This document shows, one piece after another, positions 27,301-35,825 of a DNA stretch of 64,000 nucleotides. The stretch comes from Fontibacillus puldeungensis (GTDB lineage: Bacteria > Bacillota > Bacilli > Paenibacillales > Paenibacillaceae): assembly GCF_042678945.1 (NCBI RefSeq), contig NZ_JBHTLM010000007.1:62001-126000 (forward strand), given 5' to 3'. Position 1 is the first letter of the stretch. Every line of letters starts with the position of its first letter. Below the pieces are notes generated by a model. The model had not been told where the DNA came from. It was given only the letters and a program-made list of their open reading frames with translations, and made no database searches. A program made the position numbers and the translations under genes.

Positions 27301-28142
27301 AGGGTGATGCTCCTGGAGGTCGTGTCAATCGAGGCAATTTTGTTGTACGACCATTCCCAGCTGTAGCCGAAAATACCGTCCAGCCAAATGTCATCCGCCT
27401 GTGTCCAATACTTTGGACGATCATAAGTATACGTAAAGGTGCCGCCTCGCTTATGCACTTCCCCGTTCGGATCTTTCCGGGTCGGACCGGGGTCAAGAAT
27501 TTCATCCATCTGCACGGTGCCTGCATTCGGCCAACGAGCCAGCGTCATGCCCTGTCCGTTGACATAAAGCTCCATTGGCGGAACCTCGCTCAAGTCATTG
27601 GCCAGATAATAGCCGTGGCGGCTTAATACCCCGTAGTCGGTAATACCCAGCGCCGCGAGGTCAGCCACCAGCACTTTCTTTCTGGCCTCGGGGCTGATGA
27701 TACGACTTAACACCGCTTCGTCCGTAATCGGAACGAAGGCGGATTTCTTAAGCTGCTTGGAGCCGGACAAAACAACCTTTTCGCCCGGATAAGCCGTATA
27801 GGTGATCGGTTTGCCAGCTTCGCCCGAATCCTCCTCCCGCAGATCAAAGCTTGCTGTACGCTCGTAGCGGCCTCCCCGCAAATACACCGTTACACCACCT
27901 CGAGGAAGACCTTTCTTTGCTTTCAGCTTGCGAACAGCATCGCGGGCTTTTTCCAGCGTTTGAAACGGAGACTTCAACGTGCCTTTGTTAGTATCGCTTC
28001 CATTGGTTGCTACATAAAAGGTCGCCCCTGAAGCTTTGAGGAGATGGCTATCCTCCTCGGACCCTGAAGCCAGAGCTGGCGGAGCAGGATTCAACGTGAA
28101 CAGCAGACTTGCAATGAGCAGCGCAAGCAAACTTCTTTTCAC
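24360..28142 (-). CDS. Secreted right-handed beta-helix protein with two BIG2 plus carbohydrate-binding-like modules
   Basis: About 1260 residues. A Sec signal peptide (VKRSLLALLIASLLFTLNPAPPALA) begins at the GTG at 28142 (GGAG 5 bases upstream); an ATG at 28166 adds 8 residues. The N-terminal 750 residues form a parallel beta-helix (FYVATNGSDTNKGTLKSPF.., repeated N-x-I/F-x-N turns), a fold used by polysaccharide lyases, epimerases and GH families. The C-terminal part is an obvious duplication: two units of about 255 residues, each a BIG2 Ig-like domain (NPDVATVDNAGVVTG and NPAVASVDEMGVIRA) followed by a jelly-roll module (GYKSRTDGTSAWLLYN and GYRTRSDGTSDWILYD). It probably acts outside the cell on the polysaccharide. 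Catalytic type is not assigned. Confidence 0.85.
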   Translation of the reverse strand: MKRSLLALLIASLLFTLNPAPPALASGSEEDSHLLKASGATFYVATNGSDTNKGTLKSPFQTLEKARDAVRKLKAKKGLPRGGVTVYLRGGRYERTASFDLREEDSGEAGKPITYTAYPGEKVVLSGSKQLKKSAFVPITDEAVLSRIISPEARKKVLVADLAALGITDYGVLSRHGYYLANDLSEVPPMELYVNGQGMTLARWPNAGTVQMDEILDPGPTRKDPNGEVHKRGGTFTYTYDRPKYWTQADDIWLDGIFGYSWEWSYNKIASIDTTSRSITLRYGEMSGIFKNWYPDFHFAQNLLEEIDMPGEYYIDRKAGKLYFLPNAEFTRTDADIEVTMLKMPMINALNASYIDFSELTLENGRDSAVVFMGGSHMRVLKSEIRNFTNSGVLINTQSRFYYNDFQGVPGTDHAIMNTHIHHIGGTAVTLTGGDKETLAPGRNVMKNSHIHDFAYYHKAYNPGVLLSGVGNQMLNNELHDAPHPGVLVFGNDHVLEYNEIYDVCKTFSDLGAIYMNAGETPQQRGTVIRRNYFHNIGESKAGVEGVYPDNFTMGLKIDENIFYKMGNSAIKNNGGAHILTRNNIFVDSKVPYDYADMFLGDGPDNQIPKNYMPKWQALFAANNNFVGTPYLEKYPELANFFTENRYYPDTNTFKGNVVYNPTVPRSVTTNVYGAYDKFGLVQYGGNWVTNEDPGFTDLAGGDLSLRLDARVFEEIPGFPNIPFHDIGIAGKAGTTYGPDSIPVQGVAVYNDNITVDRFKTVKLQTAVLPWNADNPGLIFTSGNPDVATVDNAGVVTGRTVGQTVITVASAENPQLKASVNVMVETGDGVMDFTDFESGANGWPQDANRSIVKEGVNRWYKLLNGASTLSPKTFSDYELSFKLKTPESMDGATLYIFDRQAGSTSTRIGYKSRTDGTSAWLLYNPAWTVLKEVKLPGRDMQPNTEYTVKMLVKGGDISVYLNGEFRLKGNDPGHNASGKVGFYVAGVPHMLFDDIQFKELTTKLAGIIPAESAVRLAPGDQRQMQLTFDPTDTSETGVTWKSANPAVASVDEMGVIRAVYEGETVITALSTVNPLIKADISVTVSNVVHETDFEKGGNGWPVDPNRSIVADPDGNHRYKIVNGATGLLDRTFESYEMEFTLKTPPSMPNDGILYIFDRQDATGSTRIGYRTRSDGTSDWILYDTKWQKIKESVLPEHHLKPNTEYAVKVVVKGGDVAVYVDGSLKLSGSDPGHRPSGKVGFYVSGFDYMLFDNIRFTVRS

Positions 28143-28267
28143 TAATTCTCCACTTCCTTTCAGCATGAAATAATGAAGGCCCCGCCAAAGTCATATGTTC
28201 AGCGAGGCCGTCCAAGCAGCAGGTTACTTCCAACTAACTAAGCCTATCCGTTTCAAACATCGCCACC

Positions 28268-29788
28268 CTACTTCTTCAATCCTTTATCCTTTAAAAATTG
28301 TTCAAACTGTTTCGTTACCTCCGCCACGTATTTATCCTCGCCCGCTTCCTTCAGCTTGCCGTAAAGAACAGGCCATGTCTCTTCAAAATCAAGCGTGCCA
28401 CTGACGAGCCCACGTTTGTATTCGCCCCACACGGCATTCAGGTTGGCGATTTCCGTGCTGACCGGTTCGGAATTGAACTTGAAGGCCCCAATCGGATTGA
28501 TTTCCGCACTGGTATTAATTTTTTTCGTTTCCTCCCATACATTTTCCGGCTGTCCTTCCTTGAGGTAGGAGTTAAATACGCTGCCAAAAACCCAGTCCAC
28601 GTTCGGGCGGTAACGCGTATCCGCCATCGGTTTGATGTAATCTCCGGATAGCTTCTCGTAGTGAACGCCTGCCAGACCGTTGCAGAGCAGGTTATACAGC
28701 TGCTTGTCGGTGTTGACCAGATTCAGCAGCAGCATCGCCCGTTCCGGATTCGGAGAGGTGCGGCTTATGGATTGATTGGTTGTGGCCGAATAACCGTTAG
28801 TGAACCAATCGCTAAGCGGGATGATGATGACATCGTTGTTGCCGTTTTTAGCTTTAACCTCCGCCTCAACTCCCGGCTTCAGCGTCACGTCAAAGGTTAC
28901 GGCAATTTGCCCTTTGGATTCATAGTCGGTAGCTTTCTCCGTAGCTGCGTCTTTGTGAATATATCCTTCCTTGTACCATTTGGAGGCCAGGCGGAAGTTG
29001 TTCAATTCCTCGTCAGGGTAGCGGTAAAGCTTATAGGTCGGATCATTCGTCTTGATATAGAAATGGTCGTCAAGTCCAGGAACAACCCAGTACTGGTCGT
29101 CATGCGCCTGCGGATTGAGGAAATTATTTCCAAAAATGCCGATTGGAATAATGTCAGGCTCGTTTTGCTTGATTTGTGCCAGGAACGGTTCGATATCCTC
29201 GAGTTTTTTTACAGCCTTAGGGTCCAGCTTGTATTTGTCGGCAAATCGTTTCTGTACGATAAATCCGTATCTCGAGCCATTGATTTGCTGATTCGGGATG
29301 CCGTAGATTTTCCCATCGACGGAAAGTCCATCCCACATCACCTGTGGTACCTCTTTCTTCAGCTCCGGTGCGTATTTATCGAGCAATTCGTCCATCGGTT
29401 GGATCGCTCCTTTGCGCACCAGCTCCTCCGGCTTCAGCATATAACCGGTCCAGAGAATGTCGAATTTTTCGCCCGCCGCCAGCACCGTATTCATCTTCTG
29501 CACATAATCGCCAATGACGAGCGGCTTCAGTTTCACGGTAGCATTGATCTTCTCCTTGACGATTTTGTTCACTTCATCCTGCACCTTCTGCTGATCGGGC
29601 TGCTGCTGCAGCATCGGGTAGTACCAGGTCAGCTCGACCGGTTCAAGTCCCCCGGAATTCCCCGATTTTGGTGCCTCGCTCTTTGTACCGTTTGCCGTGT
29701 TCTTTTCGTTTCCGCTACCGCCGCAGCCGGCTAATGCGGATGCAGTTAATAAAATGAGCGTCAAAATGACTAACAGCCTTTTTTTCAT
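28268..29788 (-). CDS. Extracellular sugar-binding lipoprotein (LplA/YtcQ type)
   Basis: 506-residue solute-binding lipoprotein with lipobox LAGC at about residue 21. The long family 1 layout (VELTWYYPMLQQQPDQQKV.., ILWTGYMLKPEELV, TNQSISRTSPNPERAM) is typical of the LplA/YtcQ group, which binds oligosaccharides, including oligouronides. AGGAGG stands 8 bases before the ATG at 29788. It is followed by the beta-helix gene and preceded by the two permease genes, so it is the binding part of the importer of this locus. Confidence 0.92.
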   Translation of the reverse strand: MKKRLLVILTLILLTASALAGCGGSGNEKNTANGTKSEAPKSGNSGGLEPVELTWYYPMLQQQPDQQKVQDEVNKIVKEKINATVKLKPLVIGDYVQKMNTVLAAGEKFDILWTGYMLKPEELVRKGAIQPMDELLDKYAPELKKEVPQVMWDGLSVDGKIYGIPNQQINGSRYGFIVQKRFADKYKLDPKAVKKLEDIEPFLAQIKQNEPDIIPIGIFGNNFLNPQAHDDQYWVVPGLDDHFYIKTNDPTYKLYRYPDEELNNFRLASKWYKEGYIHKDAATEKATDYESKGQIAVTFDVTLKPGVEAEVKAKNGNNDVIIIPLSDWFTNGYSATTNQSISRTSPNPERAMLLLNLVNTDKQLYNLLCNGLAGVHYEKLSGDYIKPMADTRYRPNVDWVFGSVFNSYLKEGQPENVWEETKKINTSAEINPIGAFKFNSEPVSTEIANLNAVWGEYKRGLVSGTLDFEETWPVLYGKLKEAGEDKYVAEVTKQFEQFLKDKGLKK

Positions 29789-29824
29789 GAGCATGACCTC
29801 CTGTACTTTTTTAAATATTGTATG

Positions 29825-30709
29825 TTAACCCTTGAGGGAGCCAACCGTAAGCCCTTTCACGAAAAACCGTTGAAAAAACGGGAAGATGATCAGCATCGGT
29901 CCACCGGCCAGCACAGCGATCGCCATCCGCGCCGAATTGTTTGGAAAACTTGCCAAATCGATGCCAAGCTGCTGCGCAAACTCTGAATTGGACGTTAGGA
30001 ACTCAATACTGTTCAGCGTTCGTACGAGCAGGAGTTGCAATGGTACTTTGTTCGGATCGTCGATATACAGCATCGCGTTGAACCATTCGTTCCAATAAGC
30101 GAATGAGATCAGGAGGCCTAGCGTAGCCAGGGCCGGCGTCGAAAGCGGTAAAATGATCCGGAAGAAAATTCGGAATTCCCGCGCACCATCTATTTTGGCA
30201 GACTCGATAATTTCGAGCGGAATTTTTGACATAAAGCCCTTCATGACCATAATGTTGAACGGCGACAGCAGGATCGGTAAAATGAGCGCTAGCAGATTGT
30301 CCTTGAGATGCAGGTATTGCGTCATCAGGATATAGGAAGGAACGAGTCCTCCGCTGAACAGCATCGTAAAGAACACGTAAAACGTCGTGATCCGGTTGTA
30401 GCGGTAATCCGGTCTGGATATGACGTAAGCGGTCATCGCAGTCAGCAGCAATCCCAGCAGAGCTCCGGCAACCGTTACCATCACAGTAACTCCATAGGCG
30501 CGGACCAGCATTTCGGGGGCGTCCAACAAGTACCTGTATGCATCAAGGCTGAACGTTTTTGGGAAAAAGCGATACCCATCTTGCGCCAGCGCTTTTTCAT
30601 TCGTCAGCGACACCGAGACCACGAGTAGAAACGGTAAGATCACGACGACCGAAAGAACAATGAAAAATAGGTTGAGAAATAGATTCGAAAACTCGAACTT
30701 CTTAGGCAT
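29825..30709 (-). CDS. ABC transporter permease, LplC/YtcP type
   Basis: 294 residues with six membrane spans. The cytoplasmic EAA loop reads IIESAKIDGAREFRIFFRIILPLS. It forms the membrane channel with the LplB-like protein encoded upstream. AAGGAGGATC lies 7 bases before the ATG. No ATPase gene occurs in the locus, so a shared MsmX-like ATPase is presumed. Confidence 0.92.
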   Translation of the reverse strand: MPKKFEFSNLFLNLFFIVLSVVVILPFLLVVSVSLTNEKALAQDGYRFFPKTFSLDAYRYLLDAPEMLVRAYGVTVMVTVAGALLGLLLTAMTAYVISRPDYRYNRITTFYVFFTMLFSGGLVPSYILMTQYLHLKDNLLALILPILLSPFNIMVMKGFMSKIPLEIIESAKIDGAREFRIFFRIILPLSTPALATLGLLISFAYWNEWFNAMLYIDDPNKVPLQLLLVRTLNSIEFLTSNSEFAQQLGIDLASFPNNSARMAIAVLAGGPMLIIFPFFQRFFVKGLTVGSLKG

Positions 30710-30722
30710 CGATAGATCCTCC

Positions 30723-31748
30723 TTACCACAGGGAATGGTCGGGGTTGATTTTGCGTACGATGCGATTCGCCAGCAGCACCAGCACGAAGCCGACTACCGA
30801 CTGATAGAAGCCCGTGGCCGCAGACATGCTTACATTGCCGATCTCGCGCAGCGCGCGGTATACGTACGTGTCGATAATATCGGTGGCGCCGTACAGAAAA
30901 CCGGAATTGTTCGGTATGAAATAATGAAGGCCGAAATCGCCGCGGAACATGTTGCCGATGGACAGGATAAGCAGAATGATCACGAGCGGTGACAGCAGCG
31001 GGACAGTGATTTTTACAGCCATTTGCCATTTTGTCGCTCCGTCAATCCGCGCTGCCTCGTAATAATCGCCGTTAATGCCCATAATGCCTGCAAAATAAAT
31101 GAGCGTATTGAACCCGACCGCCTTCCATAAGTGGACAAGGATAAGGATTACCGGCCAAGGCTCCGGATTCTGATACCAGCTGACTGGTTCCATGCCAAAT
31201 GCTTGCAGAGTGCGATTGATCAACCCATCTGAGTGGTTTAAGAAAGCATACGCGACGTATCCCACCAGTACCCAGGATAAAAAATGAGGCAGAAACAAAG
31301 CGGTTTGATAAAACTTGCTCCATTTCGCTTTGATTTCACTCAGCAGAACGGCTAAGAGCAGCGCCGCCGCAGTGGTAACCACAATATAAGCCGTATTGTA
31401 CAGCACAGTGTTACGCGTAATTCGCCAGGCCGTATCCGTCGAAAACAGGTAGCGGAAATTTTCCAGCCCAACCCACTTGCTGCCGAAAATACCAAGATCG
31501 TACCGATAATTTTTGAAAGCGATAACAAGACCAATCATAGGAATATAAGCAAAAATCAACGTGTAAAAGATCCCTGGCAAAGATAGCAGAAACAACTCGC
31601 GATTGTTGCGAAAATGATGCAGCTTTTCTCGAATGATCGGTTTCTTTTTACGCATTTCCGGCGGTCCATCCGGAGTTGCCCCCTGACCCGACAGTCCCGG
31701 CTTTCGAACCGTTTCCGCAACGCTCACGGGTGAAGTACTTTTCAACAT
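30723..31748 (-). CDS. ABC transporter permease, LplB/YteP type
   Basis: 341 residues with a hydrophilic N-terminal extension of about 45 residues, six spans and the EAA loop YYEAARIDGATKWQMAVKITVPLLS. It is the first gene of the carbohydrate operon that runs down to 14001. The promoter should lie in the 800-base region upstream. AAGGGG precedes the ATG by 10 bases. The extended N-terminus is common in the group. Confidence 0.92.
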   Translation of the reverse strand: MLKSTSPVSVAETVRKPGLSGQGATPDGPPEMRKKKPIIREKLHHFRNNRELFLLSLPGIFYTLIFAYIPMIGLVIAFKNYRYDLGIFGSKWVGLENFRYLFSTDTAWRITRNTVLYNTAYIVVTTAAALLLAVLLSEIKAKWSKFYQTALFLPHFLSWVLVGYVAYAFLNHSDGLINRTLQAFGMEPVSWYQNPEPWPVILILVHLWKAVGFNTLIYFAGIMGINGDYYEAARIDGATKWQMAVKITVPLLSPLVIILLILSIGNMFRGDFGLHYFIPNNSGFLYGATDIIDTYVYRALREIGNVSMSAATGFYQSVVGFVLVLLANRIVRKINPDHSLW

Positions 31749-32167
31749 AGCGAAAGCCCCTTTCCTTCCTTAGCGCTTGGCCTGAGCGACCAGGCTTTGC
31801 ATGGCTAAAACATAACGCAGATCAGGGCTTTACCGTAACTGTACAATTTCAGGATTGCTGTACGGAGGGACTGTAAGGATTGCAGATAGCTGTACCGAAT
31901 GCGTTCTCTTGGGGGCGTACACAGAAAAGTGCCTGACGGCATCTGGAGTTGGCTAAGACTTCTACATTGGGGTGATGGGAGGGATGGGTATGGGATTTCA
32001 CCCGCTGTTAAAGTCGTGTTTTTATGGAATGGATCATACCCATTCCCTCTTCTGTTCTACTTTGAGAACGTCTTCTACCTTTTTCTACAATCCCATTCCC
32101 TCTTAGATTATGAACCTCAAGTCCAGTGCCCTCCGCTAATTGAACGGATCGCCGAATTAAGAGAAAT
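31749..32167. other. Non-coding leader region of the carbohydrate operon
   Basis: No gene is visible. The region contains the perfect inverted repeat GGAATGG-N7-CCATTCC (32026-32046) and a 13-bp direct repeat CCCATTCCCTCTT at 32039-32051 and 32092-32104 (53 bases apart). Purine-rich GGGATGGGTATGGG lies at 31981-31994. I could not pick a convincing promoter for the LplB gene. The region is a candidate control site for the AraC-type regulator encoded upstream. Confidence 0.4.
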
Positions 32168-32355
32168 TTAGAGGGAATTTATCCTGCTAATTGACCACGG
32201 ATAGCTAATTAGAAGAAATTAGAGGGAAATTCTCCCGCTAATATGATGTATTTCCTTCAATACAGCCGACATTAGTAAAATTAACGGGAGGTTTTCCTGT
32301 TAATTAAGTCCAATCTCCCTTTTTCACCAAATATAACGGGAGGTTTTCCCGCTAA
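32168..32355. repeat. Four-box intergenic element A
   Basis: Four 23-bp boxes at 32168-32190, 32219-32241, 32281-32303 and 32333-32355 follow the plan TTAR-MGG-N9-CYG-YTAA (first base of box 4 is A). Typical is TTAA-CGG-GAGGTTTTC-CTG-TTAA. Box starts are 51, 62 and 52 bases apart. Boxes 2 and 3, and 1 and 4, resemble each other in reverse complement. It lies between the operon leader and the terminator of the AraC gene. The same geometry occurs at three other places in the window. Confidence 0.85.
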
Positions 32356-32484
32356 ATTTATGAAGTGTTAATTCAACACCCCGAAAACCTGCATTTAGGC
32401 CAAACCATGTAGAAGAGGCGGCCCCCCCTTCTAGCTGCACTATTTACAACCAGTTTTCTAAGAATGCCATTAAGCATTATTCAT

Positions 32485-32521
32485 AGAAAAACCCGCAAAC
32501 GGTTAGCCTCCGCTGCGGGTC
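32485..32521 (-). terminator. Rho-independent terminator of the AraC-type regulator gene
   Basis: On the minus strand ACCCGCA and TGCGGGT form a perfect stem followed by TTTTTC, about 30 bases after the stop at 32548. Confidence 0.85.
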
Positions 32522-32547
32522 CAGGGTAAGAAAGGGGAAGACGGGCT

Positions 32548-34857
32548 CTATGTGCTACGGTCGATGGCCGCTTTCAGGCGGTATTCTTTTGGCGTTGTCC
32601 CAAAGCGGCGCTTGAACAACCGATAGAAATAACTTTCATTGCCGAAACCGACCTTCTCCATAATTTCCACCACAGTAAATTGCTGTTCCTCCAGGTACAG
32701 CCGAGCTTGTTCAAGGCGGGCTTCATTGATCTGATCGACCACCGAAATCCCTTCCTGCTCTTTATACACTTTTCCCAAATAAACCGAGCTCATTTTCAGC
32801 ATGTCGGCAATCCGCTGCACATTGAGGTCGGGATCGGCATAATGCTTGTCGATAATTTCCTTTACAGTGTCCGCCAGTAGCCGATTCTTGTTTTCGCGCC
32901 CGCTTTGGCGCTGCTCAAACACCTCATGGACTACCTCCATGAGGACGGCCTCGATTTCCTCCAATGTTTCCTTCTCCAGGATACGCCGATTAATCGCCTG
33001 CAGGTTGATGGATACCGGATTCAAATTGTGATGGTTCATTTCACCAAGCGTGTTGCTCAGCGTGACCGCCAAATGCAGCAATGCGGAGAACATGTTCTCG
33101 AAGCTGAACTTTCTAAGCAGAGCTATCCAGTTTGAGATCGCTTGCTCCGTCTCTTCTGGGCCCCCGCTTTTCAGTCCTTCTGTCAGTCGGCGTTCCAGCT
33201 CTTGAGGTATGCGGAATGACTGGTTCTCCTCGTTCATGCGAATTCTCTCTGGAACAAGCAACGCCCCCTTGCCGAAAATCATGCGATAATTCGCGTGACG
33301 GATCGCAAGGTTATAATGCTGCGTCAACCGAAGGTAATCTGGAATTATCTCGCTTAGCGTTACGGTAAAGGTGATCCGGTAGTAGCTTTGAATCATCTTC
33401 TGTAGCTCCCGACAGCTCTCCTCCAGTGTTTCCAGTGCGTTTTCCGAGCCGCTCACGATAAAGACAAGATGGCCGCTTTTCATATCTGCGGCTTCGCAGG
33501 CGCAGCTGCGGCCCAGAAGCTCCTGACCGATGTTGGCGATGGCAAAATAAAGCAGCGACTCTGTTTGTGAGCCCGGCTCCGCGTTTAACCTATGTACATC
33601 GTCCATCTGAACGAGTGCGAGCCTGATCGGCGATGGGTAAGCGATATCTATTCCGTACTGCTCCCTGATTCGCAGAAACGTTGACTCATCTATGCTTTCG
33701 CTAAGTCCGATCAAGCTTCGCAAATGATACGTCTTAGCGATGTTAAGCTGCGATGCCCGTTCCTGCTCCAGCCCTTTCAGCTTTCCAAGCATTTCCGTCA
33801 GATTCGCGGCAATAAGCGACAGCTCATCCTTGGCCTGCGGACCCACTCGCCCACCAGGCGGAACCAAGGTTAGCAAGTGCCCGATCGGTTTATAAAGCCG
33901 CATCGAGAAGAAAACAGACAACAGCACGGCAAGCAGAGCCACAGATACCGTCACCGCGATTTCCGTCCATCTCATTTGGCGGACGCTTCCCTGCACATCG
34001 TCATAATCCTGCAGGCTGATGATTTGCCAGTTGTTCAAGGCTTTGCTTAAATAAGTGACTTTGTATTTCCTGTCATCATTCGTATAGATAAATGAATCCA
34101 GTGTTTTGCCCTTTAGGCCGATGCGCTTAAGCAAATCCCCCTTAATATCAAGCCCTGGAGGCAGCATGCGGTCGTTAGAAATGAGCACTCTTCCTTCGCT
34201 ATCCGTGACGAACAGCACGTCGTTTTCTCGTTCGGCCACACGATTAAGCGCTTTCAGATTGTCCAACATCCATCCCGTCTTCACCGTAAGAATGAGGACA
34301 TTGTTGTTGACGGAACCGAGCGAAGGGCCGTCATAAATCAAAAAAGCGAAAACATCGATGCCGTCATTCCTTCCATCAAGGTCGAGCGGAATCAGCTGCA
34401 GCTTCGGCAGTTCGGGGCGGGAGGTCATGTATGCTTCCAAAGCTTCGTAAAGACGGCGGCTGTCCATATCGTGATTCAGCGACGAGAAGAAACGATGCTG
34501 CTTGCCATTGTAGAAGACGGCGGCGTGCAAATAGGGTGAGGCGGCAACCGTGTGATTGAGTCGTTCGATTTTGAGGATGCTCTGCCTGTAATCATCACCG
34601 GACTTCAGCGCTATTAGCTCTTCATCGTTGTATAAGGATACCGCCAGATCTTTGACGATGCCGTTCATGTTTTCAATGTTGTAATTGATTTGGGTAAGCA
34701 GCTTGCGGTCGGCTTCATTGTGGAGGCTGAGCACCTGGTCGCGGGCGACAGCGTTCAAAAAAAGGGAGGCGGCGGCCAATATGGCAACAACAGGCATAAA
34801 GCTGAGCAATATCCGCTGCAAATATTTACGCGAACGGAGCGTTTGCAGCAAATTCAT
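32548..34857 (-). CDS. Membrane-bound AraC-family regulator (YtdP-like)
   Basis: 769 residues. A transmembrane segment at about 16-36 and another near 300-320 enclose an extracellular sensor. The cytoplasmic part ends in an AraC helix-turn-helix pair at about 665-769 (LNVQRIADMLKMSSVYLGKVYKE and VVEIMEKVGFGNESYFYRLFKRRF). Such one-component proteins sense a sugar outside and activate adjacent LplABC-type operons. It is encoded on the same strand just upstream of the lpl-like operon, so it is the likely regulator of the carbohydrate locus. Confidence 0.9.
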   Translation of the reverse strand: MNLLQTLRSRKYLQRILLSFMPVVAILAAASLFLNAVARDQVLSLHNEADRKLLTQINYNIENMNGIVKDLAVSLYNDEELIALKSGDDYRQSILKIERLNHTVAASPYLHAAVFYNGKQHRFFSSLNHDMDSRRLYEALEAYMTSRPELPKLQLIPLDLDGRNDGIDVFAFLIYDGPSLGSVNNNVLILTVKTGWMLDNLKALNRVAERENDVLFVTDSEGRVLISNDRMLPPGLDIKGDLLKRIGLKGKTLDSFIYTNDDRKYKVTYLSKALNNWQIISLQDYDDVQGSVRQMRWTEIAVTVSVALLAVLLSVFFSMRLYKPIGHLLTLVPPGGRVGPQAKDELSLIAANLTEMLGKLKGLEQERASQLNIAKTYHLRSLIGLSESIDESTFLRIREQYGIDIAYPSPIRLALVQMDDVHRLNAEPGSQTESLLYFAIANIGQELLGRSCACEAADMKSGHLVFIVSGSENALETLEESCRELQKMIQSYYRITFTVTLSEIIPDYLRLTQHYNLAIRHANYRMIFGKGALLVPERIRMNEENQSFRIPQELERRLTEGLKSGGPEETEQAISNWIALLRKFSFENMFSALLHLAVTLSNTLGEMNHHNLNPVSINLQAINRRILEKETLEEIEAVLMEVVHEVFEQRQSGRENKNRLLADTVKEIIDKHYADPDLNVQRIADMLKMSSVYLGKVYKEQEGISVVDQINEARLEQARLYLEEQQFTVVEIMEKVGFGNESYFYRLFKRRFGTTPKEYRLKAAIDRST

Positions 34858-34970
34858 CGATTCTCCCTCCCAGCTTATAGGGCGATTTTGGGTGACCTTA
34901 CTATATCCTCCACGATTTTCGTTGTCAATCCTACTTCCGGGCGAATTATTATTGCTTAACTATCATCACA

Positions 34971-35198
34971 CTAATCAGTAATGGTGGTGTCTTCGTCACC
35001 TTTGTATTCTAATATATCTCCAGGCTGACATTCCAAAGCTTTACAAATCGCCTCTAAAGTTGAAAATCGAATCGCTTTTGCCTTTCCATTTTTCAATATA
35101 GAAAGGTTCGCCATCGTTATTCCAACTCTCTCCGAAAGTTCTGTCACACTCATTTTTCTTTTAGCCAGCATCACATCAATATTGATAATAATCGCCAT
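34971..35198 (-). CDS. Small Cro/CI-type (YozG-like) regulator
   Basis: 75 residues from the ATG at 35198 (GAGGTGAAAACA upstream). The helix-turn-helix reads MSVTELSERVGITMANLSILKNGK, followed by RFSTLEAICKALECQPGDILEY, the standard pattern of YozG-like proteins. It follows the DUF2975 gene directly, with the stop of that gene inside its ribosome site, a pairing known from yoaS-yozG of Bacillus subtilis. The pair probably forms a membrane signal protein and regulator module; the signal is unknown. Confidence 0.9.
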   Translation of the reverse strand: MAIIINIDVMLAKRKMSVTELSERVGITMANLSILKNGKAKAIRFSTLEAICKALECQPGDILEYKGDEDTTITD

Positions 35199-35208
35199 TG
35201 TTTTCACC

Positions 35209-35691
35209 TCAGACCGTCAAATCATTTTCTGCTTTTATATCAATAGCCTCTTTTAAGAGCTTTTGGAGGACAGCAGCAAAAACGGCAATCACCATGGAGG
35301 CAAAAATCATAACCATTCCAATGACTATGATCCCCGGGGCATCGTCCTTCTCCGCCATGAGATAAAAGAGTGGCATGCCTACCACAAACAAGCTACTGAA
35401 TGTAATTGCACAGTACTTAATATTTTTTAAAGCACGCACAGATAGTTCCGAGAAAGCTTTGTTCTTGTCAATATAGCTTAACAGTTTAAAGGCTTGATAG
35501 AGAGCCAAGTAAAAAGGTAACGCTGCTGCATACAGATCAATGAATACGAGATATTTCAAAAAAGCATAATCCGGATACAACTCTGCTGCAAAATTCGCTA
35601 TCCCAGGCACCAAAAATATACATATAGCAAGAACTGGGATTCCTATAAAAATAACAGCTATCTTCAAAAAAAGTGTTGTTCCTCGTTCCAT
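35209..35691 (-). CDS. DUF2975 membrane protein (YoaS-like)
   Basis: 160 residues with four predicted membrane spans (FLKIAVIFIGIPVLAICIFL, LVFIDLYAAALPFYLALY, YCAITFSSLFVVGMPLFYL, GIVMIFASMVIAVFAAVL). The pattern fits DUF2975, whose role is unknown but which is regularly encoded beside a small Cro/CI regulator, as here. An AT-rich region upstream (35692-35825) probably holds the promoter. Confidence 0.85.
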   Translation of the reverse strand: MERGTTLFLKIAVIFIGIPVLAICIFLVPGIANFAAELYPDYAFLKYLVFIDLYAAALPFYLALYQAFKLLSYIDKNKAFSELSVRALKNIKYCAITFSSLFVVGMPLFYLMAEKDDAPGIIVIGMVMIFASMVIAVFAAVLQKLLKEAIDIKAENDLTV

Positions 35692-35825
35692 AAAAGCCCC
35701 TCACTTATCCTCAAATTTAATCTGACACTAACATATAATTTATCGTTTTACAATAAATAATTACTGGTATTAGATATATTATTGTTGTTATGCAGACAGA
35801 ACTAGTCAAGGGCTTTATTAGCGGG

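Noticed and set aside
28661..29734. 357-residue plus-strand open frame
   Set aside because: It lies opposite the sugar-binding lipoprotein gene, which has a lipobox, ribosome site and family motifs; the antisense product looks like no known protein.
31749..32547. A small protein gene in the operon leader (open frame of 90 residues at 31899-32171)
   Set aside because: No ribosome site, low-complexity translation, and it runs into element A.
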